Positions 1 through 5,372 of a stretch of DNA of 10,339 nt are shown here, piece by piece. Each line of letters starts with the position of its first letter. The first letter of the stretch is position 1. A program made the translations under genes and the position numbers. The notes under the pieces are model-generated. The model was given only the letters and a program-made list of their open reading frames with translations, did not search any database and was not told where the DNA came from. Source of the stretch: JANOYC01 sp031428675 (GTDB lineage Bacteria; Actinomycetota; Actinomycetes; Actinomycetales; Microbacteriaceae); contig JANOYC010000162.1 of the NCBI GenBank assembly GCA_031428675.1, positions 1-10,339 on the forward strand, in the 5' to 3' direction.

Positions 1-716
1 CCGGCGAGAGGCTCGATGATCGTGGGGTCGAGCGGGTCGACCGTGCGCGAGTTGTTCACTCGACGGTCCACCTCGTAGGCGGTGATGGTCGAGGCGACCT
101 CCGCCGACACTCCCCGCAGCATCGCGAGCGTGTGCTCGCGATCTGCGTCGGTGGCGAGATTGACAGGGTTCAACCACTCGTCGTAGGCGTCCAGGGTGAG
201 GAACGCCGGCATCCGGTCGTGTACTTCTCCGGATGCGTCGCGAGCCTCCCTTGTGATGATGGCCGTCGACACAACCCAGCCTGCGCTCTCCTTGCGGGCA
301 GTACATATGCCCGCGGCGGCAAGTAGCGAGTCGCCGTGGATGAAATGCGGCTGCTTGACTTTTTTGCCGTTCTCGTCGACCTCGCTCCACTCGTAATAGC
401 CGCGCATCGGCACTATGCAGCGCGCGCTCGCGAACGCGCCCTTCCAGAGTCCGTTGGTGGCGACGGTCTCGATGCGCGCGTTGAACTGAGGGCGTTTCGA
501 CTCACGCATGAAAGACGGGCGGAAGTCCCAGACGGCGGGCTCGATCATCCGCGTGATTTCGCCCGAGCTGGCACCGCGGCGCTCGCGGATGATCGGGGTC
601 ACTTCGGTCGGTGCGATCGAATACCGCGGCAACCAATCCTCAAAAGCGTTGCCGTCGGCGACGAATGCCTGGATGAGGTCGTCGGTCTTCTGGTCGAGGG
701 CGAAGCGTCCGCACAT
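1..716 (-). CDS. SRAP (SOS response-associated peptidase, YedK/HMCES family), 3' end cut by window
   Basis: The protein starts MCGRF, which is diagnostic for the SRAP family: after Met removal Cys2 is the catalytic nucleophile that forms a covalent crosslink with abasic sites in single-stranded DNA and shields them during replication. Further family signatures are QFNARIET (residues 77-84, with Asn79), RCIVPMRGYYEW (99-110, Glu109) and HDRMP (166-170, His166), which completes the active site. At least 238 residues are present with no stop before the window edge. Since the family is usually about 220-250 residues, little is missing. ATG at 716-714 is certain because Cys2 must follow Met1. There is no clear Shine-Dalgarno; a GACAAT-like -10 at 729-724 leaves 7 nt to the ATG, suggesting a leaderless message. 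Its upstream region contains a 57-nt palindrome. No LexA box is visible in front of it. Confidence 0.95.
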   Translation of the reverse strand, partial: MCGRFALDQKTDDLIQAFVADGNAFEDWLPRYSIAPTEVTPIIRERRGASSGEITRMIEPAVWDFRPSFMRESKRPQFNARIETVATNGLWKGAFASARCIVPMRGYYEWSEVDENGKKVKQPHFIHGDSLLAAAGICTARKESAGWVVSTAIITREARDASGEVHDRMPAFLTLDAYDEWLNPVNLATDADREHTLAMLRGVSAEVASTITAYEVDRRVNNSRTVDPLDPTIIEPLA

Positions 717-740
717 GGTTGGTATTGTCCCACCCGCCCG

Positions 741-797
741 CGAGTTGCTTCATCCCGTGGTTCCCAGCACGCGGGAACCATGAAATGACGCAACTCG
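741..797. repeat. 57-nt palindromic intergenic repeat, copy A
   Basis: An imperfect inverted repeat beginning CGAGTTGC and ending GCAACTCG, with inner arms GTGGTTCCC and GGGAACCAT around a loop of about 6 nt. Two further copies of exactly the same length lie at 3014-3070 and 4609-4665. This copy sits between the 3' end of the membrane-protein gene and the start of the SRAP gene, and reaches to within 25 nt of the SRAP ATG. No transposase is nearby. It could be a REP/MITE-like element, a terminator for the upstream minus-strand gene, or a protein-binding site. Confidence 0.85.
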
Positions 798-807
798 GCG
801 CCGCGGT

Positions 808-830
808 GGGTGGGTGAGTGGGTGGGTGGG
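808..830 (+). other. G-quadruplex-type G-run
   Basis: Five GGG tracts on the plus strand separated by loops of 1, 5, 1 and 1 nt fit the usual intramolecular G-quadruplex pattern (four or more G3 tracts, loops of 1-7). It lies 10 nt right of palindrome copy A, on the non-transcribed side of the minus-strand genes, so their RNA would be C-rich here. A shorter GTGGGTGGGTG run lies near palindrome copy C at 4710-4720. The pattern is seen directly; folding in the cell is not shown. Confidence 0.5.
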
Positions 831-838
831 CGCTCAGC

Positions 839-934
839 GACCTGACGTTGCCGTTTGAGCAGGCCGCCGAGGGCTACACGGCAATGGATGAGCGGCGAGC
901 CACCGGCCTCATCGAGGAGGGGGAGCATGCCTAG
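839..934 (+). pseudogene. C-terminal remnant of a zinc-type (MDR) alcohol dehydrogenase, copy A
   Basis: This frame reads DLTLPFEQAAEGYTAMDERR and then ATGLIEE before a TAG stop. It resembles the extreme C-terminus of medium-chain zinc alcohol dehydrogenases, where a 'LPLeqAAEgyraMDeRRaiK' stretch precedes the final strand. No start codon or remainder of the enzyme lies upstream: the frame enters the G-run and palindrome. A second, related tail lies at 2887-2970 in the same orientation. The two share LTLP-EQAAEG-AMDERR but differ at many third codon positions, as separate paralogous genes would. The right end overlaps the 3' end of the opposing membrane-protein gene by 26 nt. The family assignment rests on this short stretch only. 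Confidence 0.6.
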
Positions 935-1454
935 CAGCAGGATCTGGGGCGCTCGACGAACGGCGCGCGCGAGTCGCGACAATCGCTCCAATCAGCACCA
1001 ACGCGCCGATCCCCACAGAAATGCCGACCACGCCCGCCAGCATGAGCACTATTGTCGCCAGCCAGAGCGGGCGACGAGTGACCGCGAAGGACACCGCCAT
1101 TGCGAGCATCCCGAACGCGGTTGCGAGAGCGCCGAGCACATAGACCGGCGTGGCCACCGCGAGGTCAAAGGCGTCCTCCATCCCGTTGGCAATGCCCGCG
1201 ACGAGGGCCGCCGCCGCCGCAGTGCGGCCGATGACGCGCACCGCCTTGTTCACCACGCTCTCGACGGAAATGACCACCAGCGAGGCAGCCAAGAGCGTGA
1301 ACGCGAGGCTGTAGGTCCACACCGCGATCCAATCGACGGGCGTCACAGGTTCAAAATAGTCGGGGTGCGCAATCACCTCGAGGAGGGCGCGACCGGTCCA
1401 GACCAGGCCGGTGGCGAAATACAGACCGACAACAATGCGATCGCGAACCGACAT
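909..1454 (-). CDS. small integral membrane protein of unknown function
   Basis: I do not recognise this 181-residue protein. It has four to five hydrophobic stretches, at about residues 6-26, 44-64, 76-90, 101-124 and 130-162, joined by short loops with few charges. The tail is basic and proline/alanine-rich (TRARRSSSAP... to HAPPPR), likely cytoplasmic. No catalytic or transport motif is visible. The ATG at 1454 is chosen because AAGGTGG lies 4 nt upstream and the first membrane segment begins right after it; the longer frame back to 1625 reads through promoter-like DNA and is not hydrophobic. It is divergent from the MFS exporter at 1640 across 185 bp, and a shared control region is possible but no operator was recognised. 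Its 3' end overlaps an alcohol-dehydrogenase remnant on the other strand, so the last residues may derive from that DNA read in antisense. Confidence 0.8.
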   Translation of the reverse strand: MSVRDRIVVGLYFATGLVWTGRALLEVIAHPDYFEPVTPVDWIAVWTYSLAFTLLAASLVVISVESVVNKAVRVIGRTAAAAALVAGIANGMEDAFDLAVATPVYVLGALATAFGMLAMAVSFAVTRRPLWLATIVLMLAGVVGISVGIGALVLIGAIVATRARRSSSAPDPAARHAPPPR

Positions 1455-1639
1455 GTTTCCACCTTCGGATGCTCGACGTGGATGTCCAGATGTACAGCCC
1501 CAAGTAGCACTCGCACTGGACTCCCGCCACTGTACTGCGGCTGCGCGCGGGGTGGGGCGCGCATCCAAGAGGGGGGTCCTGCCAGTACATGTCTCAGCAG
1601 GATCTCCCGCCGATCGGCGGCACACGGTTGAGTTGCATC

Positions 1640-2890
1640 ATGACCAACACTTCCGTGCACGCCGCCCCCGGCCGAGCAATCAGCCGAACTCCGGCGTCGA
1701 CCACCCGCCCACAGGGCCGTGCGCTTCCGGCGTTGCTCCTCATGCTGACGGTATTCGGCCCGATCTCGATGGACCTTTACCTCCCGGTGCTGCCGGCACT
1801 CACGAGTGAACTGGATGCCGCGACATCCGTCGCACAGCTCACGGTCACGGCTTGTCTCATCGGGCTTGCCATCGGCCAGCTGATTGCCGGCGCCGCATCC
1901 GATCGCTTCGGACGCCGCCACGTGCTCCTGATCGGTGTCGCGGCGTTCGTGGTGACGTCGGCGCTGTGCGCGCTGAGCCCCACGGTCGAGGTGCTCATCG
2001 CGTCGCGGCTCGTGCAAGGTGTTGCCGGTGGCGTCGGCATCGTGATCGCGCAAGCGGCCGGGCGCGATATCTATTCGGGCGAGGCGCTCATCCGCTTCTA
2101 CGGACGCCTCACGGTGCTCGCCGGTGTGGCCGCGATCGTTGGCCCGCTTCTCGGTGGTCAGCTCGCAACCGTCACCGATTGGCGAGGCCTGTTTGTCTTT
2201 CTCGCGGCTGTCGGGGCCGTGATTCTCGTGGCCGTGGCGACCGGATTCCGCGAGACACTCGCTGTGGAGCACCGCTCGAGGGGAGGACTCGGTGAAACCG
2301 GTCGGGCTTATCGCGTCCTGCTCAGCGACCGAGTGTTTCTCGGAGCGGTGCTCATGCAGGGGTTCATCTACGCGGCACTCTTCGCCTATCTCGCCGGCGC
2401 GACTTATATACTTCAAGGAGTATACGAACTCAGCCCCCAGCAGTACGCGCTCGCATTCGGCCTCAACTCGGCAGGGTTCGTCGTTTTCGGATTTCTCTCC
2501 GGCCGGTACGCGGCCAAACGGAGCGTGCGTGGCGCGCTCGTGATTGGCATCGCCATGGCTTTCGCAGGTGCGCTCGGACTGCTCGCCGCGGGCATCCTGG
2601 CTCTGCCGGTCGCCGCCGTCATCGTTTCGCTCCTCATCTTGGTCAGTGGCGCAGCCGTCACGTCACCTCCGGCGACGACCCTCGCTCTGATCGGATACCC
2701 ACGGATGGCCGGAACCGCGTCGTCGCTACTCGGCATGGTGCGCTTCGGCTTCGGGGCGGTGGCGGCGCCGCTTGTCGGCATGGCTGGCGCGGGCACGTTG
2801 CTGCCGCTGGGCATCGTCTCCTTGGTTGCTGTCGTGCTTGCGGTGGTCGCATACGCGGCGCTCGTCGCCCGCCCGGTGCGTGCAGCCTGA
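1640..2890 (+). CDS. MFS multidrug efflux transporter, Bcr/CflA type (DHA1)
   Basis: A 416-residue, 12-helix major facilitator. Known members export drugs such as bicyclomycin and chloramphenicol by proton antiport across the cytoplasmic membrane; the substrate here is unknown. Helix 1 carries FGPISMDLYLPVLPAL (39-54), the Bcr/CflA hallmark with Asp45. Motif A is AGAASDRFGRRHVL (about 83-96), followed by SRLVQGVAGG (motif B) and an AQAAGRDIYSGEALIRFYGR segment typical of the subfamily. About 28 hydrophilic residues precede helix 1. The start is uncertain: ATG 1640 gives normal family length but has no good ribosome site; ATG 1589 is in frame and has a purine run (AGAGGGGGG) at 1569-1577, but would add 17 residues without family character. 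The TGA stop at 2888-2890 lies inside a remnant of an alcohol-dehydrogenase gene, so the last few residues may be altered by a past junction. Confidence 0.92.
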   Translation: MTNTSVHAAPGRAISRTPASTTRPQGRALPALLLMLTVFGPISMDLYLPVLPALTSELDAATSVAQLTVTACLIGLAIGQLIAGAASDRFGRRHVLLIGVAAFVVTSALCALSPTVEVLIASRLVQGVAGGVGIVIAQAAGRDIYSGEALIRFYGRLTVLAGVAAIVGPLLGGQLATVTDWRGLFVFLAAVGAVILVAVATGFRETLAVEHRSRGGLGETGRAYRVLLSDRVFLGAVLMQGFIYAALFAYLAGATYILQGVYELSPQQYALAFGLNSAGFVVFGFLSGRYAAKRSVRGALVIGIAMAFAGALGLLAAGILALPVAAVIVSLLILVSGAAVTSPPATTLALIGYPRMAGTASSLLGMVRFGFGAVAAPLVGMAGAGTLLPLGIVSLVAVVLAVVAYAALVARPVRAA

Positions 2891-2970
2891 CACTCCCGAT
2901 CGAGCAGGCGGCGGAGGGAAACAAGGCTATGGATGAGCGGCGAGTGATCAAGGTGCTTCTCACCTTCTAG
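2887..2970 (+). pseudogene. C-terminal remnant of a zinc-type (MDR) alcohol dehydrogenase, copy B
   Basis: The frame beginning CTG at 2887 reads LTLPIEQAAEGNKAMDERR, then VIKVLLTF and TAG. The ending is close to the usual '-AIKVLLRP' terminus of zinc-dependent MDR alcohol dehydrogenases, so this copy keeps the natural enzyme end better than the one at 839-934. It has no start of its own, and the enzyme body is absent: the sequence upstream is the last codons of the MFS gene in another frame, and the MFS stop codon (2888-2890) is part of the remnant. The third-codon pattern of differences from copy A indicates both were once expressed protein sequence. Confidence 0.65.
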
Positions 2971-3013
2971 GCATACGCCCGTTCGAATCGCTACTCACGA
3001 GTAACCCCCGCCC

Positions 3014-3070
3014 CGAGTTGCCCCCAACCGTGCTTAGTTCGCGCCGGGAACCACAGATTGGGGCAACTCG
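3014..3070. repeat. 57-nt palindromic intergenic repeat, copy B
   Basis: Same CGAGTTGC start and GCAACTCG end as copies A and C, and again exactly 57 nt. Its right arm (GGGAACCACAGATTGGGGC) is close to the family consensus, while the left inner arm has diverged (GTGCTTAGTTC instead of GTGGTTCCC), so the hairpin is partly broken. It lies between the convergent exporter (plus) and acetyltransferase (minus) genes, 43 nt after the second alcohol-dehydrogenase remnant. Confidence 0.85.
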
Positions 3071-3076
3071 CGGGGC

Positions 3077-3099
3077 TGGGCTGACCACGGCTCAGCCCA
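3077..3099. terminator. putative hairpin terminator between convergent genes
   Basis: TGGGCTGA (3077-3084) and TCAGCCCA (3092-3099) form a perfect 8-bp stem with a 7-nt loop, 44 nt beyond the stop of the acetyltransferase gene. No U-tract follows on either strand, which is common in actinobacteria. It would act on minus-strand transcription from the aroE-like/GNAT pair and perhaps also on transcription from the exporter. Confidence 0.45.
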
Positions 3100-3142
3100 A
3101 AGAATGCGTTCTGCACGTGAATCGAGCGTCCGTGTGCACAAT

Positions 3143-3649
3143 CTAGAGTCGCCGGTACATCACATGCATGCCGACCAGTCCCTGCTGCGGATGCTCAAAC
3201 GCCTCCGGAATCGTCGCGAGAATCTCGAAACCGAGCGATTGCCACAGTTGCACAGCGACGGTGTTGGTCTCGACAACCGCATTGAACTGCATGGCACGAA
3301 ATCCGGCATCCCGAGCCGCATCGAGCACATGGTGTGCAAGCGCACGGCCGACACCGCGACCCGTATGCACCGGACTCACCATGAACGAGGCGTTCGCAAC
3401 GTGCGATCCGCGACCTGGATGATTCGCCACCACCTTCGCGGTTCCGACAATCTCATCACCGTCGACCGCAACGACAGTGAATCCCGGCGGCGTCTGCATC
3501 CAGGCCGTGCGCGCATCGGCTTCACCGATGTCTTCGGGATAGGTGTAGGTGTCTCCATCGTCGACGACCCGAGCGAAGATCGACCAAATGGATTCCCAGT
3601 CCGCATCCGTCGCTCGTCTGATGGAAATCGCTACTCGTGGCACCGTCAT
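3143..3649 (-). CDS. GNAT family N-acetyltransferase
   Basis: A 168-residue single-domain acetyltransferase that would transfer the acetyl group of acetyl-CoA to an amine; the acceptor is unknown. The fold signs are in order: ISIRRATDADWESIWSIF (9-25, strand 1/helix 1), DEIVGTAKV (65-73), FMVSPVHTGRGVGRALAHHV (89-108, motif A with the R/Q-x-x-G-x-G/A pyrophosphate loop at HTGRGVGRA), NAVVETNTVAVQLWQSLGF (123-141, motif B) and the closing MHVMYRRL strand. The layout fits YhhY/phosphinothricin-acetyltransferase-like GNATs, but no substrate can be assigned. Its ATG (3649-3647) overlaps the TGA of the aroE-like gene (3648-3646) as ATGA, so the two are co-transcribed and probably translationally coupled. 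There is no sign that the acetyltransferase acts in shikimate metabolism. Confidence 0.93.
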   Translation of the reverse strand: MTVPRVAISIRRATDADWESIWSIFARVVDDGDTYTYPEDIGEADARTAWMQTPPGFTVVAVDGDEIVGTAKVVANHPGRGSHVANASFMVSPVHTGRGVGRALAHHVLDAARDAGFRAMQFNAVVETNTVAVQLWQSLGFEILATIPEAFEHPQQGLVGMHVMYRRL

Positions 3650-4500
3650 GACAATTCCAAGGCCTCCGCGAGCGCAGACCGCATCACGGCAGGATCGGCC
3701 TCAATACCGGTCCACAGCCGGATACCGATGATGCCCTGATTGACGAGCATCCCGAGACCATCGATAGTTCGACAACCACGCTCCGCTGCAGTCGCAAGGA
3801 ACGCCGTCTGCGGAGGATTCGGAATAACGTCCGCGACGACAAGGTCGGAGCCGAGTGCACCGAGGGAATCGTAATCGAGCGACGGACGTCCGGTCTGCGG
3901 CGCCAACCCGATCGAGGTCGCATTGACGAGCAGCCCCGTGCCTGCCGGCACCGTAAACGCACGATCCCACGACTCGAGACGCACTTCGGCGGCAGTGCCG
4001 TCGGCAACTACCCGAACAACCTCCGCACCACGTTTCTGATCCCGGTTCACGATCGTGATCCGGCGAGCACCGGCGAGCCCCAGTTCCACAGCGATCGCAC
4101 GTGCCGCCCCACCCGCACCGAGAATCACGACGTTCTGCCCGACCGGATCCATCGTCTCTCGCGCCGAGGCGAGAAAGCCTTGCCCATCGGTGTTCTCGCC
4201 AATGAGGCGACCGTCACGCACGATGACGCAATTAACCGCTCCAATTACGGATGCCGACTCGGCGAGTTCGTCGAGCATCCCGATCACGTCCACTTTGTGG
4301 GGGAGCGAGCAATTAAAACCGACCCAACCCATCGCGACGGCGCCCCGCACGGCGTCCGAGAGGTGCTGCGGCGCAACCTCGCAATTCACATAGCGCGCAT
4401 TGAGCCCCGCGTGACGGTAGGCCGCCTCGACCATCGCGACTGTCGGGTTGTCGCCTGCGGGCGTGGAGAACGATCCAGTAAGCGTGGCGAGGAAGGTCAT
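3646..4500 (-). CDS. shikimate dehydrogenase-like oxidoreductase (AroE / quinate-shikimate dehydrogenase superfamily)
   Basis: The 284-residue protein has the two AroE domains: an N-terminal substrate domain and a C-terminal Rossmann domain for NAD(P). AroE reduces 3-dehydroshikimate to shikimate in aromatic amino-acid synthesis. Visible sites are a substrate-binding Ser-x-Ser at GSFSTP (9-14), catalytic Lys69 in NCSLPHK (63-69), catalytic Asp105 in ENTDGQGF (102-109), the nucleotide loop GAGGAARA (128-135), NRDQKR (152-157) at the cofactor 2'-site, NATSIG (193-198) and GLGMLVNQG (248-256). The motifs depart from housekeeping AroE (NCSLPHK for NVTIPHK, GSFSTPAGDNP for the usual HSxSPxxHN), pointing to an AroE-like paralog, perhaps catabolic or acting on quinate; the context does not decide this. 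ATG 4500 is chosen because family similarity begins there; an in-frame ATG at 4542 adds only non-conserved residues. It forms a two-gene unit with the downstream acetyltransferase gene. Confidence 0.9.
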   Translation of the reverse strand: MTFLATLTGSFSTPAGDNPTVAMVEAAYRHAGLNARYVNCEVAPQHLSDAVRGAVAMGWVGFNCSLPHKVDVIGMLDELAESASVIGAVNCVIVRDGRLIGENTDGQGFLASARETMDPVGQNVVILGAGGAARAIAVELGLAGARRITIVNRDQKRGAEVVRVVADGTAAEVRLESWDRAFTVPAGTGLLVNATSIGLAPQTGRPSLDYDSLGALGSDLVVADVIPNPPQTAFLATAAERGCRTIDGLGMLVNQGIIGIRLWTGIEADPAVMRSALAEALELS

Positions 4501-4608
4501 GCAGTTGTTTCTCTGTGCGATGTGGTTTCGATGCCCATGCATTGAGTGAACACCGCGGATGCTCGGTGCGACGTGCGACGCGCTTCATTCGCGCGACGAT
4601 CTCGCGCG

Positions 4609-4665
4609 CGAGTTGCCCCATTCTGTGGTTCCACGTGCGTGGGAACAACGGAACGAGGCAACTCG
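4609..4665. repeat. 57-nt palindromic intergenic repeat, copy C
   Basis: Third copy, again exactly 57 nt, from CGAGTTGC to GCAACTCG, with inner arms GTGGTTCC and GGGAACAAC. An extra CG/CG pair on each side extends the palindrome to 4607-4667 in this copy. It lies downstream of the marR stop and upstream of the aroE-like start, both on the minus strand. Arm mismatches differ from those of copies A and B and are mostly not compensated, so pairing is tolerated rather than strictly kept. Confidence 0.85.
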
Positions 4666-4667
4666 CG

Positions 4668-4709
4668 GTGTTGCGGGGCGGGTGTTGCGGGGCGCGTGTT
4701 GCGGGGCGC
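4668..4709 (+). repeat. 14-bp tandem repeat, three copies
   Basis: The unit GTGTTGCGGGGCG[G/C] occurs three times head to tail (4668-4681, 4682-4695, 4696-4709) with a single base difference, then runs into GTGGGTGGGTG. It directly abuts palindrome copy C and ends 15 bp before the marR stop codon. The array is non-coding and looks like a slippage product; it may vary in copy number between strains. Confidence 0.85.
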
Positions 4710-4723
4710 GTGGGTGGGTGCGG

Positions 4724-5260
4724 CTACGGCGCAGGCACCGGGTCGGCGGCACATGCGGCGGCGGCACTGGCGGCACTGGCGGCACTCGCGCCGTTTGTCG
4801 AGACAGCGAGGCGTCTCTCGGGGTCGAGTTTGCTCAGAATCGAGTAGGTCAGCTCGGCGAGGCGGTTGACTCCATCGTCACCGAGACCGTTGAGGATCAT
4901 GTCGCGCACTGCGCGGTTGTAGAGAGGGTGGCTGTCTGCATATGCCTTCGCGCCAGCAAGAGTGAGCAGGGCGTTGGTTGCGCGGCCGTCCTCCTCGCAT
5001 GCGGCACGCGCCACGAGACCTTTTCGCTCGAGCCCGGTCACGACTCGCGAGAGTCGGGGGAGCGTCGCGTTGGTGCGGGATGCTAGCGCCGTGAGTCTCA
5101 GCCTGCCCGCCTCGGCCTCGTGAAGAGCTTCGAGCAGGGTGAATTCAAAAGAGGTGAGGCCGGTTGTGGCCAGTTCGCGATCCAGCGCGGTGGGTAGTAG
5201 TTCCAAGAGCGCGTGAAGGCGCGCGATCGCAACCCGTTCGTCGTAGCGCAACTCGTCCAT
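4724..5260 (-). CDS. MarR-family transcriptional regulator, probably controls the divergent reductase operon
   Basis: A 178-residue winged-helix protein. Dimerisation helices occupy the start (about 8-30) and about 111-145; the DNA-binding domain runs from about 36 to 105, with the recognition helix in NATLPRLSRVVTGLERKGLV (64-83) and a wing containing EEDGRATNALLT (89-100), the usual D-x-R signature of MarR. Cys88 lies just before the wing; the N-terminal sensing Cys of YodB/QsrR is absent. The last ~20 residues are an Ala/Ser tail partly made by a 9-bp tandem repeat. The start is ATG 5260: TAGAAT on the minus strand (5273-5268) lies 7 nt upstream, so the message is probably leaderless, and longer in-frame starts would run back across the divergent promoter. 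Divergent placement beside reductase, dioxygenase and esterase genes suggests it represses them and itself; the inducer is inferred to be a quinone or aromatic electrophile. Confidence 0.9.
   Translation of the reverse strand: MDELRYDERVAIARLHALLELLPTALDRELATTGLTSFEFTLLEALHEAEAGRLRLTALASRTNATLPRLSRVVTGLERKGLVARAACEEDGRATNALLTLAGAKAYADSHPLYNRAVRDMILNGLGDDGVNRLAELTYSILSKLDPERRLAVSTNGASAASAASAAAACAADPVPAP
4761..4787 (-). repeat. 9-bp tandem repeat in the 3' end of marR
   Basis: Three head-to-tail copies of GCGGCACT[G/C] (plus-strand view) encode the Ala-Ala-Ser periodicity of the MarR tail. The repeat lies after the last dimerisation helix, where length change would be tolerated. It is one of several short tandem duplications in this window. 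Confidence 0.8.
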
Positions 5261-5267
5261 AACTGTG

Positions 5268-5324
5268 ATTCTACGCAATAGTTGCGCATACAAGCAATCG
5301 GTGTTAGTTTCAGGTACAAGTAAT
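5268..5324. promoter_or_regulatory. divergent marR / reductase promoters with candidate MarR operator
   Basis: A CGCAA-TAG-TTGCG inverted repeat (5274-5286) overlaps both promoters. For marR (minus), TTGCTT (5297-5292) and TAGAAT (5273-5268) are spaced 18 bp, with the repeat between them. For the reductase (plus), TTGCGC (5282-5287) and TAGTTT (5305-5310) are spaced 17 bp, with the repeat over the -35 box. A near-identical pair, TACAAGCAAT (5289-5298) and TACAAGTAAT (5315-5324), may be further half-sites. A dimer bound here would block both genes, the usual MarR arrangement. Boxes are assigned by eye. Confidence 0.55.
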
Positions 5325-5372
5325 CCGCAACCGCGGACCAATACTGAGGAACGATTCCAGAAAGAGAACACT

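Noticed and set aside
741..797. Palindrome as a simple intrinsic terminator
   Set aside because: The hairpin is long but no U-tract follows on either strand, and the fixed 57-nt length in three places is not needed for termination. Terminator activity remains possible but is not the best single explanation.
855..1631. A 258-codon plus-strand frame opposite the membrane protein
   Set aside because: Its charged His/Arg-rich product mirrors the opposite-strand hydrophobic codons; the minus-strand gene has a good ribosome site and membrane segments.
1373..2416. A 347-codon open frame on the minus strand opposite the exporter gene
   Set aside because: It is rich in His, Arg, Glu and Asp with no domain, runs antisense to a clear transporter gene, and is the usual antisense shadow in high-GC DNA.
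4501..4542. Longer N-terminus for the aroE-like gene (start at 4542)
   Set aside because: The extra 14 residues have no family similarity; the protein matches AroE from MTFLATLTGS onward.
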